NCBI GenBank assembly: GCA_021234155.1
Contig: JAJEKV010000139.1
Coordinates: 62,001 to 126,000, forward strand
DNA length: 64,000 nucleotides
Reading direction: 5' to 3'
Source of the DNA: Isoetes taiwanensis
Taxonomy: Eukaryota > Streptophyta > Lycopodiopsida > Isoetales > Isoetaceae
Of this stretch, positions 34,070-45,756 are shown piece after piece; within the stretch, counting starts at the first letter, position 1; the number at the start of each line of letters is the position of its first letter. The notes under the pieces were generated by a model, which made no database searches, was not told the origin of the DNA, and saw nothing but the letters and a program-made list of their open reading frames with translations. The position numbers were made by a program, and so were the translations under genes.

Positions 34070-35110
34070 TTCGTGGTGTTTGATTAAGGCGTCTACGTGT
34101 TGGGATGTTCACTTTACGTTGTGCTGAAATGCTTTGAGACGAAAACCATTAACTAATGTAGGTAATGGAGTGCCATCTAATTCAGAAGTTGGAAAACACT
34201 TGGTCTAACCACTTGAACAATTTGATAAGGGCCAAGCCAACGAAACTTGAGTTTACCCTTTAAAAATTTTGTACACGGAATCATAAAGAAGAACCAAATC
34301 TCCTTGTTTGAATGTTTTTGTCTTCAAACGTTTGTCATGTAAAGATTTTTTGCAATCGTTGTCCATGAAGAACACGAATATAAGCATCCCTGCGAAGTTC
34401 ATCCAACTGCTCTAATTGATAGACCCGTTCTTTGAGAGCACCGGTGGATTATGAGCGATAGCTGTGATTGAAACCGAGTGTTGGAAGAATGAATTCAAAG
34501 GGCATGAGAGCTTCGACCATAAACCAATTTAAAAGGAGTGTGACCGTAGCAATCTTGAAACAAGTATTGTAGGCCCAAAGAACTCAGAGGAAGTTTTGTG
34601 TCCGCCAATCAGGCGGGAAGCGTCACAAATTTTCTTGAGAATGGTGACCGTAGTTTTGTTGGTGCTTTTAAAACCCATTGCCTTGAGGATAGTAAGGTGT
34701 GCTCTTGTGATGATGTATCAAGAGATAATCCGCCAGCTCTTTGATAGTATAATTGATGAAATGAACACCACGATCACGACCAGCCCTCCGGGCGCCAATC
34801 AATCAGTGATGATTTGTTGATAGAGGACTCGGGTCGCGCTTGCAAAGAAGTTGTCCGGAAGTGCACAAGCTTCCGCCCATTTGGTGGCGTAGTCGGTGAG
34901 AACCAGGGATGTATCCGGCACGAAAGTGTGCCCAGCCACGAGAGATCTATAGGTCCCACAAAGTCCATTCCCATTTGTCGAAGGGAAGTGAGGCGTGGCG
35001 GCCGGCGTCAAGGGAAGAGCATCACGGGCGTGGGGGCCACCACGCAAGCGTCCACGTCGCGGGCGTGGGCGTGAGCATCTTTTGAAGAGCGTGGGCCAAT
35101 AATACCAGCA
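34070..35110 (-). pseudogene. Element 2 integrase (fragmented)
   Basis: Catalytic core pieces on minus: MGMDFVGPIDLSW (34,974 onward), then DRGVHFINYTIKELADYLL and HKSTPYYPQGNG near 34,785-34,680, giving the second Asp and the conserved PYYPQ-NG block. The C-terminal module lies at about 34,340-34,120, with QGDLVLLYDS and KLKFRWLGPYQIVQVV. The frame is shifted between modules. The zinc-binding N-terminus (about 35,110-35,250) is not clearly readable. Confidence 0.8.
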
Positions 35111-35259
35111 AGAAGAATTTTATGGGCGTGGTGTCACCATGAAAATGACCACCACCGAGCCCTTGATGAAAGCTTCTCGAACAATGTCCGGAACTTCATG
35201 AGGTAGAACAAAGTCCGAAGGATGGTGTCCTTACCCTTTTTGTAGAGATGTCCGGCAAC

Positions 35260-35930
35260 CATGGTGTAGTCACCGACCTCTAGAGAAATTGATGGCGAGG
35301 ATTGTCGCTTGGCGAGAGAGAGCGTCTCATCTTACGGTGGAAGAGCACCCGTGAGGAGGTCTTGCTGAAAATCATGGAACCAATGTGGTGTTGCCGTGAC
35401 TAAAAAAAAAGTTGAGCATCGGGGGAAGGCATCCGAGACCCCTTGCGTGATCATCGGTGTGGATGCGTGAAAGATAATCCGAACAACATGAGATTTGGCA
35501 CGCCTTATGAACGATTTCAAAAGGAGCAAATTCTTGGAGAAGAAGGACCCAACGAGCAATGCGGCCCGTGGGCGGATTTGTTGATCAAATAGAGAAGTGC
35601 TTGGTGGTCCACAAAGAACTTGATTTGACTGCCCAAAAGGTAATGACGGGCGTTGGACACGTAAAATGAGACCCAAAGCTTCACGCCCGTGGCGAGAATA
35701 GTTGCGCTTCATGAGAATTGATTTTATTTTGCGTAGCGAATTGGTTTATCGATTAATGCGCATCATATTCTTGAAGAACAGCTCCAATAGCAAACGAGAC
35801 ATCGACATGAGCGTTGAAAGGGCTTGTCCCATTGAGGAGGAAAAGAACCGTGCACGAGTAAGCAAAAGCTTAACCGTTGGAAAAGCGACTTCGGAAGAAT
35901 TCAAGCCCGGTGGATTAAGTCACCCGTGAG
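35260..35930 (-). pseudogene. Element 2 RNase H
   Basis: Degrades the RNA strand during reverse transcription. The 35,712-35,332 frame reads RNYSRHGREALGLILRVQ, corresponding to the conserved Y-x-x-x-x-E-A-L segment. A shifted frame gives the D-HQAL and GRIARWVLLLQEFAPFEI blocks near 35,600-35,510. Several one-base shifts break it. Confidence 0.75.
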
Positions 35931-35994
35931 TTTATGAATGGGATGCGCACGGTTTACCGATCAGGTATGAAGGTGGAGTAATAATTGACCTTTC

Positions 35995-37000
35995 CTAGAA
36001 AGCGTGTCTCTTTGATGTTGGTTTTGGTGCTTGAGCTTTGAGCACATTAACCGATTTTGGCGGGATCGGTGGTGATTCTGCCGGTCGACAACATGGCCTA
36101 ACGAACACCTGAAGTGGCGAAAAAAGGTGCATTTCGGGATTGAGACTAATGCCTGACTCATCACATTTTACGGAAGGCACGTTCCAATTTATCAAATGGT
36201 CAGCCATGGAACCCAAGAGGCGAGAAGTCATCTTGAAAAATTTGGTAAGAAGGGATTTTCCTTCATGAAATCATGAAAACCGAGAGCATGATGCGTTGAA
36301 ATGTTGAAGGAGAGTTGGATAATCCAAAAGGAACCACCTTGTAGGCAAAAGTGCCCCACCTGGTGGTGAAAGTGGTCTTGAGTTGATCAGATTCTTTGAT
36401 GGAGATCTGATTGTAGCGGAGAAACCATCCATAAAGGAGAGTACATCTCATGTCCAGCCACTTCTTCCGAACTTGGTCCGTGAAGGGAAGTGGAAAATGA
36501 TCACGCCCGTGGCTTGATTGAGTTTCCCATAGTCTACACGCAGATATGATCTTACCATTGTGCTTAAGGGCAATGACGATAGGGCTCACCCATTCAGAAT
36601 GTTTGACCTCATAGATTAAACCTCGCAGCAAGGAGTTTGTCAATTTCCGCCTTGACGCCATCACGGTAATTAGGTTGAGCACGTCGCCGGTTTTGCTACA
36701 GTGGGTCGCATCGATTTGGTAGGAATGGTGAGTTCCCCAAGCTTTTGTTGATGCCCGAAGATCTTTGTAACTCCGTGCTAAAATGTGTTTGAATTTTTGA
36801 ATAAATGGCGGCCTGTTATGCGATAAGGAGCGGAAGGTTGCGCCAAGAACGGAGTTGATTGTTGCCAACATCCACAATTTCGACGGAGAGTCGAAATATG
36901 GGTATGACTTCAGTATCCCGGACAATGTGTGCGGGAGGTTGGAGCATAACCTGATGCGTGGCACTTTTGGCGTGGTAAAAAGAGAGGTTGCCAGTGTCAT
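35995..37000 (-). pseudogene. Element 2 reverse transcriptase
   Basis: Palm motifs on minus: EVKHSEWVSPIVIALKHNGK, HFPLPFTDQV, TRWGTFAYKVVPFGLSNSP and STFQRIM (to 36,263). The catalytic loop follows in a shifted frame as a DDFSPLG segment near 36,235, and then SGISLNPEMHLF. The YxDD first position is altered or shifted. The gene order, protease then RT then RNase H then integrase, is standard for Ty3/gypsy. Confidence 0.85.
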
Positions 37001-37260
37001 CGAAAGGGTTGTTCATGACGGCGTGTACATCGCAGGAGTTGCTGGAGTGTCCCAGATTCGAAAAGTGATCAACGCCGTTGGATTGATTGCAAGGAGCCGT
37101 AGGGGTCAAGGCGACTGGCGGGTCCTGATCAAGAGTCATTTCTCCCCAAGGATCAGCATATTCGGGGTAGGATGACGGGGAGGCAGACGCGCAGGGGTAG
37201 CCCGAACTTGATAAATATTCTCGCGTCTTGAATCGATGTTCCGAGAGGGGTTCCGCATTG

Positions 37261-37680
37261 TCAACGGAAATGATCCGGCCGCTTGCAAGTCCATTGTGGC
37301 ATTGAGATGACCATCTCAGGATGACTAAACTCGTCCGTGGGCCCAAAGAATGGATACTCTTTTGCCCGGAGAAAGGGTCTTCCCACCAAAGATTTCATAG
37401 TCACCGGATCTTCACCGCTTTTCCAAACTCCAAATTCCATGGGAAAGCGGAGATCACCAATGTTGATGTGTAGAATAGGTGTGACGCCTTGAGGTCTCGT
37501 GGATATGGCCATTAGCCAATTTGATGTCATATGGGGCAACGAAAAGAGTTGTGTGATGCCCATTTGTTTGCGGAGTTTGTCCGTGATGAGATTGACCGCA
37601 CTACCTCCATCGATTTGAACATGGTTGACTTGCTGATTTCCCACCGCTGCATGGACCGTGGGTGTAGAGGTAGCCACCAC
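37261..37680 (-). pseudogene. Element 2 aspartic protease
   Basis: Contains VQIDGGSAVNLIT at about 37,615, the catalytic loop with Gly in place of the usual Thr/Ser after Asp. The second conserved region follows: PILHINIGDLRFPMEFGVW, then VGRPFLRAKEYPFF. The D-G-G form is found in other plant Ty3 proteases, so it need not be inactivating. The frame is open for 139 codons. Confidence 0.8.
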
Positions 37681-37739
37681 CCCAACTAAAACAGTTTGGG
37701 AGTGGTAATCGGTCCTTGAGAGCAGGATGAGTTTTAAAA

Positions 37740-38689
37740 TGGTTGCTGCTTAAAGGAATTTTGATCTTGGCAAGCTCCTCTTGAGTTCGAGGAGGGTACA
37801 TGAGAAAAAGGATCCGCTTGGTTCCAGTGCTGGGAGTGCGTGGCGGGGAAGCAAAGAATCTTTGAGTAAGTCAACCTCGGCTGCAATATTGGGATATGTC
37901 CGAGAGCGTGGAGGTTGAGATGTTGAAGGTGGATCGTGTCTTTGTTGAGCTCGAGTGGTGGCATGAACATTTGCCAATGTGCGCCTTCAATTTTTCTTGC
38001 ATGAGATTCAAAATGCTTTGGCGAACTTTGGGCATGACATTTGGCATGAGCTTTTTCTAAGTTAGGTGCAAAAGTGAACCTTTTTTTTTCGTCCTCATGA
38101 GGAAGGGTGTCAACAGCAAAGCAGGTTGCGTGTCTTCTGAATAATAGTCAAGGGACGTGATGCCTTGGTGCGGGCGTGAAACTAGACCAACCCAATTTGA
38201 CGGGTTGTCACGGAGGATTAAGTGCCCGAAAAATTTCCTCTTGGGCTTGTTGATCCAGCCGAGGTTGACGGCCGGAGCTGGTTGATAGCGTGATTGCTGA
38301 GGCGCCTTGGGGGCTTCTTGAGAATCGTCGCGGGCCTTGTTTGCCATTAGCAAGCCGAGTTGGTAAGCCGTGGCTGACCGATGTGGTCTGATTTGTGCGG
38401 GGAAGCTGGACCTGAACTTGGAAGTTGAGGGCACCCGTGGTGGTATGACCCCATTCTTGATGATGATAGCACCGGCTTTAGAAGGATCAAAAAGAGGACG
38501 TTGGTTGGATCCCGTGGTGGGTCCTGTTCTTGATAGAGTTGTGTGGGCTGCACACGAAGAGGTGGTCTTTGATAATCGCTTTGGGACTGAGGTGTGGTTT
38601 GTACTTGATAAACCATTTTGTTGCGAATCGGTGTGGGATGAGTCTTGGTGCACTCTTCCGGTAACATGATTGCACATGTTGCATCGCTT
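37740..38689 (-). other. Element 2 gag-protease linker
   Basis: Pro/Gln/Ser-rich coding sequence in patches between the zinc knuckle and protease (38,770-38,057 and 37,977-37,734). It includes a Lys/Arg-rich stretch (WINKPKRKFFGHLI). No domain is recognised; low-complexity linkers are usual here. Confidence 0.45.
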
Positions 38690-39931
38690 GCAATGAGGCG
38701 CCATTGGTGGAGTTGCACTCATTGGCCAAATGGCCTTGATATTTGCAAATATGGCACCAGATTTGATCACAACGGATTAGCGTGTGGAGGCCGGCAGTAG
38801 TTTGTGGAACCATGACGGGTGGAATGAGCAGGGAGCTCTTGAAGAGCCCCGCCTCGGGAGGAAACATTGACGGAGTGATTGACAAGGTAGATAGCCTGCT
38901 CCAAAAGTTTTTGGACGCCTTATTCATCATGAGTCGAATAGCGAGGAAGTCCTTGGAGAAACCGCATCAAAATGCGCTCGTGGCAGGGTACTCCTTGAGC
39001 TTCGCTTGAGCGTAATGTGAAGTCGATCCATAAAATCCCGGCACTCCGTGGGCTCTTGTTGAAGTTCATTGAGTTGCTTGAGATGAAGTTGATCATCATC
39101 CGTGGTCCCCGTAATGAGGCGTAAAAGCGCGTGCGATTTCGGACCAGTCTTGTTTCCAATGGCTTTGTTGGACATGAGCCATTGATGAGGAGAGAGCCAC
39201 GCAGTTGGTGGAAAAAATGTGAAATTTCGAGTTGAGGTTGCGTGCCCATTTAGGACAGCTAGAGCCTCAAATTCTTCCATGGGGCCCGAGCACTTTGGTC
39301 TAACGGTTTGCCTTCGTGTTGCCAAAGGTGGGATAAGTCGATTCAGTCCGGGAAGGTAGATGTGAAAGTCTTTGGGCCGGACAGAACAGGATAGTGAGGA
39401 TATTGAGGTTGAGGTGGATTTGGCATTGTGCCCGACGGACCCGATGAAGGGGTGATCTGCGTTGAGAAACCCAAGTAGCCGGAGCATTGGTTTTGAGATC
39501 CGTAAGGTTGTAGACGGAAGAGCAGTGGGAAACGTGGGGGAAAGGATATTCCGGGCGGCGCAAAGGAGACATGTGGATAGCCGTGCCACCCGGGGAGATG
39601 ATGGTTCGGCGAAGTGGCGTATGGCCTGAAGAATGATGGATGTAGGCATGTTGGGGTATGAAAGTACGGTTGAGAAGGTGGAGCCGATAAGGCTCCCGAT
39701 AAGGATGAGGGGACCGAGGTTGTGAGCAATGTTTGCACGCTTTGGGGCGGGAACCGGGGGCGAGACCGACACGGTGGGTGGGTGGCGCTGGACCGAGCCT
39801 CTAGACCGAAGATGGCCTCCCTCTATGTCATAAGCAGATCCATACATGTCGCTAATAGCTTCGACATATGGCGCCCAAGCGAGATGTTGGTTCGAGAAAA
39901 GGAGTTCTTCGGGCGTGAAATTGCTTGACAT
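38690..39931 (-). pseudogene. Element 2 gag with zinc knuckle
   Basis: The start at 39,931 (MSSNFTPEELLFSNQHLAW) lies 48 bp inside the 5' LTR, a short leader. The frame runs to 38,927 through a Pro/Ser-rich region and a capsid-like segment (QLNELQQEPTECRDFMDRLH). The knuckle CHICKYQGHLANEC (CX2CX4HX4C) is at about 38,755-38,714 in another frame. Shifts separate the capsid from the knuckle. Confidence 0.75.
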
Positions 39932-39978
39932 GACATGGCGTGATGTAAGAAAGTAGGAGAAAATCCCGGCAGCCCGCA

Positions 39979-40549
39979 TGTTTTTGGGGTCCGGGAACTC
40001 CCTTCGAAGACAGCTCTCCGTGGAGGACCCGGATCTATGGTGAGAGTCCGGGGACTATGTCACGGATTTGCCGAAAGAGAAGAAAAAGAAGAGAACAGAG
40101 CAAATGAAAGAAAGATGATAAGCTTCCTTGATATCAATGATGAAAATACATGAGCTCGCAATAGAGAGAAAAACTGAAAGGGAGACAAGACTCAAAACTC
40201 ATCTAAAAACTTATGAGCTAACTCTACTCATATATATAGTACAATGGCCTTGGGCCCAATATAGACACTCGACTGATCTCGGTGCGACTCACGGAAGGAG
40301 GCCCGACGGTAGGAATGTTGGCGGTGCCTCTTAAGTGCCTAGAATCACGGCCCGACGCTGGCAAAGGATTGGCGGGCGTCACTTGTCCGAGCGGCGCCTT
40401 TCTTGTTGGATGTAAAGGCTTTGGCCGTGGGCTCGCTTAGTCTTCGTGAGGAGGCTTGGATGTCCGGAACCCGGGGTTGACGGTGATCTTTGAGCTTGAC
40501 ACAAATTGGACGATGACATGAATAGTCTGTGCAGGAGGCCTGGGATTCA
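39979..40549 (-). repeat. 5' LTR of element 2 (571 bp)
   Basis: Matches 29,635-30,211. On minus it starts TGAATCCCAGG and ends CCCCAAAAACA. The TATATATATGAGT run at about 40,240-40,228 is the probable core promoter for the element transcript. Confidence 0.85.
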
Positions 40550-43290
40550 ATGAACCGGGCGGCCAATGGTGGGGTCCGGCACTACGAACCATCGTTTACC
40601 AGCTCCGGAGCATTAGCCATCGAACCCGGTGATTGGCGGGGAAGGTGGTTGGAGCCCTTGTGGATGGCCGAGAGCTGCCTCTCCCAAAGCATCGTCCCCT
40701 ACCCTCGAGGAAAGGGCGGGTTCACCGGGGAGCGTCTGTTTGTTGAAGTGTGGGGAGTTGCAGCACTCGGCTGCTCATGCTCAAGCATCCTCGCATAGAC
40801 CGCCGCGATGATCATAGTCCGCCTTAGCCGTGGTACATGGGGTGTGTTGGGGCAATGGGTGCTCTACTGGCTCGCCAATCTATCCGCAAGAACGGTGATG
40901 GTCTGAGTCTACTTCCCCGTCGACCGTCCCGTCTAATCAAGCGAAGTGATCAAGTGTAGGCATTGCTCGCTGCTAGCACGCAATCCACCACACGGTGCCG
41001 CCCGGTTCCCCACGTTTACAAGTGAAGCGGCGGTGGATCGCCACCAGTGACCCATTGCAAATGACCAGTCAAAGATATCGCCCGAAGAACGGCGGCTGCC
41101 GGCCATACCGTGTCACCGTCGTCATCCGGCGCCTTGGCCAAACCATCTCTGCGGGTCCATTTGCAACACATCCTCGCTAGAGGTGCGAATTTTGGGATCT
41201 GCGCTGCACTTGGCGGCGTTGAAATCTCCAAGCAAATATGACCTTGCCCACTTGTTCAGGACATGGGCCAGAGGTCGTCATATAGATCGACATAGGGCTC
41301 CCCGCCGTCCCACATCCGCGCGTGTGGTAAAGTTGCTCTCAAAGATGTGGGAAGTAGCAAACGCCATGAAGAGAGGGGTCGCCATCGCCGTTTCGCACTC
41401 GTTACCCCAATGTGTATCCGTTGTGCATGTCTGCCTTGCATGGGGAGACCGATTGGGCCAAGGTCGCCCGGTAGTAACACGCAATTCCCTCCGGTCCTCG
41501 CTTCCTGCACTCATTGAAGACGGGGTAGCCTGGTATCCCGGCAAATCGTAGCTCAGAACCAAAGATGTTCCCATGTTTCCATGAGGGAAGATAAGGTCCA
41601 TGTCCATGGCGGCGGAATTGAGACTGCCCCCCCTTCTGCCATGGAAAGCCACGACCATTCCGGTGATACCACGCTGAGGCACGATCCTATTTAGTGGCAT
41701 GCATCGCCACTTCCGGGTCCGGCAGTGGGTAGTGGTGTTCCTGGGGAGAGGAAGATGTGGATGCCTCAGGCCGGGGCCCCCTCGAGGGGACTCGAGGCCG
41801 GAGTGCCACATCCCCGCTTTGGTTGCCCCACCTCGCGATCCTTCTCCCGACCAGTCCCTCACGCCTTCCATGTCTCGCTGCGCCCCGACTTTGGGCCACG
41901 CCTTCGCGTCTCATTGCGCTGGGGTCAAGTCCCGCCAACGATAGAGCCGTCCCCTTCAACTTCAGCCCCGACGCCAGATGCCACCCCGCCTCGGGTGCAC
42001 GCCTTCAACTCTCAATCAGGAAGATGACCACCGCATCGTATACTAATTCCATGACGACCGCCTTTCCAATGGTCATAGATGCCGGGAACATCATCCGGTC
42101 CAAGATATGTGTCCGAAACCGGAAGTGAGATGTTCTCCTCGACCTCCTCACCTTGACTAGCACATTGCCCGCTGCCTCGCTCCCTCGAGTTCGGCGGGGC
42201 CTAACTGTGTGTTGGTTGAGGTGGGTGAGGCATAAGTCAGGTTTGCGCCGGGTGGTGGTGGCCCCGGCGTGATCGATGTGTCCGCATGTGTTCCGAGTTG
42301 GCGTCCTGTAGGTTGGTGGGTTCGCGGGTTGGTGTGTTCTTTCTTTGTGGTTTCGTTCTCAGTCCGAGCTCAGCTCTTGCGGCGTTGTCATGTCTTGCCA
42401 TCTCCGCGTGCAATGGCGGAGTTGCTCATGTGCCTGGGCATGGAGGCCCTTGCCTTCTTTGGGGCAGGGAGCCTCCCAGCTCCCTGTAGCTCCCGACTGC
42501 GTGCTAAATCCTTACTCGGAAGAGCCGGTTACGCGGCTAGCTTCCAAGCGGCCTGAATCCTTGTCTCCACGCGGTGGCGGCCTCCACAACCTCGGCGGGG
42601 AGGCGGGCTGCTCAGGTTCTTCGTGGCCTTAGCCTCCTCAACCTCGCCTGGATCCGAGACGCATGTTCTGAGAAGTGTCTCTGCTCTACCGGTTCTCGTC
42701 TGCGTCCGCCGCTTCCATAAAGCTGCCAACCGGTGTCTACAAGCCCCCTCATATCTGCAAGCTCCTGCTGGTATTCTTTGTCATCCAAATTGTAGCAAGT
42801 GGATGCTATCATGCACTTTTGTAAATGCGTGATCCTCCAATTACGTGATTAAATAAGCCGCACCAACTGCACGCACAACATCCGAATGTTATGTTCTCCA
42901 CCTCATCGCCGGAGGCACGCAAAGCGTGCACTTGTTAGCCTCAACCCTGCTTTGGATCTCGCGGCTCCAAGGTTCGGCTGGGCGGATTGCCTGTGGGCCC
43001 GCCTATCTCCGGTCGATGGGGCCTTTGGCGGGCCTCCCTCTTCATGGAAGACGTCTCTCCCCTCTGCCGGCAGGCCTCTTCCTTGGTGGCCCCGCTTCAT
43101 GGTCTTCCCAGCAGGAGCTCTGGTCAACGGGTCAACGGTGGTTGGTGTGTTTTGGCCTTCCGGCGATGGGTTGGTGTGGTCTGCGGTGGCTCGCCAACCA
43201 AGTGTGGGTCCACACACGGGTCTCGTGGTTCAGGGCCATGACTTGGGGTACCGACTTGGGCTTACGACTCGATATCCGGTGTAAAATGCG
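40550..43290 (-). mobile_element. LINE-A 5' half: endonuclease and putative ORF1
   Basis: The endonuclease is recognised by LLGDFNAAKCSADPKIRT at 41,235-41,182 (the GDFN motif) and a VYVDLYDDLWP-type segment just upstream (about 41,290), matching the LINE-B arrangement. Upstream to about 43,290 the strand stays GC-rich, with basic, Pro/Arg-rich patches (42,812-42,612; 43,217-42,903) that may be ORF1. I see no zinc knuckle there, so ORF1 is an inference from position. The plus-strand frames here are shadows. Confidence 0.7.
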
Positions 43291-43301
43291 GCCGCCACAA
43301 A

Positions 43302-44125
43302 ACCCTAGCACACAGCCAGGAAAAGTGCATATTTGAGCACTGAAACAAAGACAAGCATGCAGGTATCATACACCGTTGGAAAGCTCTCTGAACCAGCTTT
43401 CCAACAAGCCCAAGCACATGAAAATCTGACACCGATGTGAGAGATACACCGGTCAAGGTGTCTACCAATTGCCACAGAAACCCTAGCACACAGCCCAGAA
43501 AAGTGCCAATTTGAGCACATAAACAAAGCCAAGCATGCAGGTATTATACACCGTTGGAAAGATCTCTGAACCAGCTTTCCAACAAGCCCAAGCACATGAA
43601 AAATCGACACCGGGATCACGAGAGATATGACCGATCAAAATTTTGCCGCAAAGATTTGACCAATCGAATACTTACTAAAACATACGCCAATCCCTATATT
43701 GGTGTCGGACTTTCATCAACAACACCATCAGGAACTAGGGTATGAATTAGTAAAACATTCTTGTAACCTTCAATAAGAGCACCACACACACCTTTCAACA
43801 CCGCGTGGCCAAGGCCAACAACGGCATCAGGCGAGGGCTATACTTCTCAAAGAAGGAAGAAGAAGGGCTGCCACAAAAACCCTAGCACACAGCCCGAAAA
43901 ACAGCATATTTGAGCACAGAAACAAAGACAAGCATGCAGGTATTATACACCGTTGGAAAGCTCTCTGAACCAGCTTTCCAAAAGCCCAAGCACATGAAAA
44001 TCTGACACCGGATGTGAGAGATACAAATCGGGTGGAAGTGTCTACCGGTTACCCAAAACCCTAGCACACAGCCCGGAAAAGTGCCAATTTGAGCACAGAA
44101 ACAAAGCCAAGCATGACCCTTCCAA
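43302..44125. repeat. 178-bp tandem repeat with internal hairpin, four copies
   Basis: Units start AAACCCTAGCACACAGCC at 43,302, 43,480, 43,878 and 44,056 (the last is partial). Each full unit contains GTTGGAAAGCTCTCTGAACC then AGCTTTCCAAC, an 11-bp stem. A 220-bp unrelated insert separates copies 2 and 3. Confidence 0.85.
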
Positions 44126-44129
44126 TTAT

Positions 44130-44935
44130 TGCATGATCATGGTCAGTCCCATTTTTTTCAAGCTTTTAGTTATTTTTACTGAGAAGAAGTTAATATCATG
44201 GGCAGAACATATGGGTGTCCATGATGTAGGCCATACAGGCTTTCACCATGCCATTCTACGATAGATCATATTTTCACATTGATCATATTTTCACATTGTG
44301 CTTGCTTATTAAACATAATCGAAGCCTGAAATAAGACCTCTATATATTTTGTGGCAAGGTTTTAGTGAAACTATTTTTTTTAGGGCGTTATAAAGTGCAA
44401 AAATAGTATTTTTTGGGAAAATCATGGGTATTTAATACTACGTAGGCAAAAAAAAGTTTAAACCATGACGTAAACCATAACTTTCTTCACCATTTTTTAA
44501 TCCTCCCCTGCGCCCGGCTTTTTAAAGGCGAAGCCTTAATGTTAAACTTCGCTAGAAACTCTTTTCGGCGTATTTTCACATTGATCATATTTTTTGTTCA
44601 CATTGTGCTTTTCGCTTATTAAACATTAATAGTAAAACAAGTTTTAAACTACGCGAAATTCTATATATATATATTTTTTGGCGTTAAACTATATTGATTT
44701 GTTTGTGGATTTTTAAGGCGAAGCGAAACATTCATTTCGCTTTTGAACTATTTTCTGGTTCGTAAACCGAAAAATACTTGTTTAAAACGCCGAACAAGAC
44801 TTCAGTTGGCGAAATGTTGTTTTCGCCACGCCGAAAGTTTCGGCACGAAATTTTTAGCCCACGTTATTAAACGTCAAATTTGTGCCAGATCAAACGAAAA
44901 AATACGTATTGCGTGATAAACGTATCTGATGAACC
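44130..44935. other. AT-rich region with repeated GCGAA motifs, no gene
   Basis: A short segment (CACATTGATCATATTTT, then CTTATTAAACAT) is repeated at 44,278 and 44,575. GCGAA and CGAAA words are frequent between 44,520 and 44,860. No coding sequence recognised. Confidence 0.5.
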
Positions 44936-44939
44936 TATC

Positions 44940-45252
44940 CCTCGCTTTGTGGATTTCACTACGCTTTTGATACAAGATTACATAAAAGTTTTGTTGGTAG
45001 TGATTGCAAGCGTTAGGGGTTCCACAAGACCTTCTGAATGCAATTTATCGGCTCTATGAAAGGGTCTTTACTAAGTTTTCAGTATCGAGTATACAAATCA
45101 ATAGCAATATTGAAGTACATCAGGGTTGCGCTCTATCTTCTATACTCTTTGGCTTGTATATTGATCAATTAGCATGGCTCGATACTCATGGTGGCTCGAT
45201 ACTCAAGAACTTACCAAATTGGGTTAACCTTTGTACGGATGCCTTCTTTTAG
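44940..45252 (+). pseudogene. LINE-B reverse transcriptase fragment
   Basis: A piece of a non-LTR RT: LQALGVPQDLLNAIYRLYER, then HQGCALSSILFGLYIDQLAW, the conserved QGCPLSP-LF-LYID block. A preceding stretch in another frame (FHYAFDT) corresponds to the F-KAFD motif. The YADD motif is missing because the match ends at 45,252. It probably belongs to the same family as the endonuclease fragment at 25,950-26,940. Confidence 0.75.
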
Positions 45253-45259
45253 TTTTGAG

Positions 45260-45750
45260 CCTTGTAATAAAGGGGTCAATAATAGTCATCTTATATTAAA
45301 ATGTACTAAATGATTCAGATGGGGAATGATTAAGTGCTTTGAACAAAAGATAGACATGCAAGAAGTTAACTAAATTAGAAATTAGCACTAAAAGTTAAAT
45401 CACCCCATAATTGTGCTTATAATTTTTTATGCCCTTGGCTAACTTAACTAGACATGTGCGAAATAATTTAGTTAACTAGTTAAGTTATTTTTTAACCAAA
45501 GTTTTTAGTGCGAAATTGGATTACATTAAGTTAGCCTAACCTATTTTTTTAACTAGCTTTGGTGTGAAGGGAATCATCCAGTAGTGTTAACTTAACTTAA
45601 CGATAAAAATAACTTAATTAAACTTGACCATGGGTGCGAATAGACCCTTCGGATCAAAAGCTAGATTTGGCTAGATAATAGAGGAGGCTTTGGACTGATG
45701 GAATAAGCTAGATAGACTAGATTAGATTGGCTGGATTAGGCTAGAGTATG
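45260..45750. other. AT-rich stretch with repeated TTAACTTAA words
   Basis: Between 45,360 and 45,620, self-complementary words such as AACTAGTTAAGTT and GTTAACTTAACTTAA recur. No gene seen. Confidence 0.45.
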
Positions 45751-45756
45751 ATTAGG

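Larger units (their letters stand above)
29635..40549 (-). mobile_element. Ty3/gypsy LTR retrotransposon 2 inserted in LINE-A
   Basis: The two LTRs (29,635-30,211 and 39,979-40,549) share long blocks such as GATGATAAGCTTCC and CAATGGCCTTGGGCCCAATA. Between them on minus: gag, protease, RT, RNase H and integrase, then about 3.7 kb of extra sequence with an additional ORF. A polypurine tract GGTGGGGGAG abuts the 3' LTR. Endonuclease and RT halves of one LINE lie on either side, showing insertion into that LINE. No clean target duplication was found. Confidence 0.9.

Noticed and set aside
29630-40554. Target-site duplication of Ty3 element 2
   Set aside because: The candidate flanks CCCCT and ATGAA do not match. 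Shifting the ends gives only AACCC/AACCG or GGAG-type partial matches, so I do not claim one.
41183-43336. Plus-strand open frames of 60-136 residues in GC-rich DNA
   Set aside because: They are antisense to LINE-A, whose endonuclease motif is on the minus strand; Pro/Arg/Ser-rich composition is typical of shadow frames.
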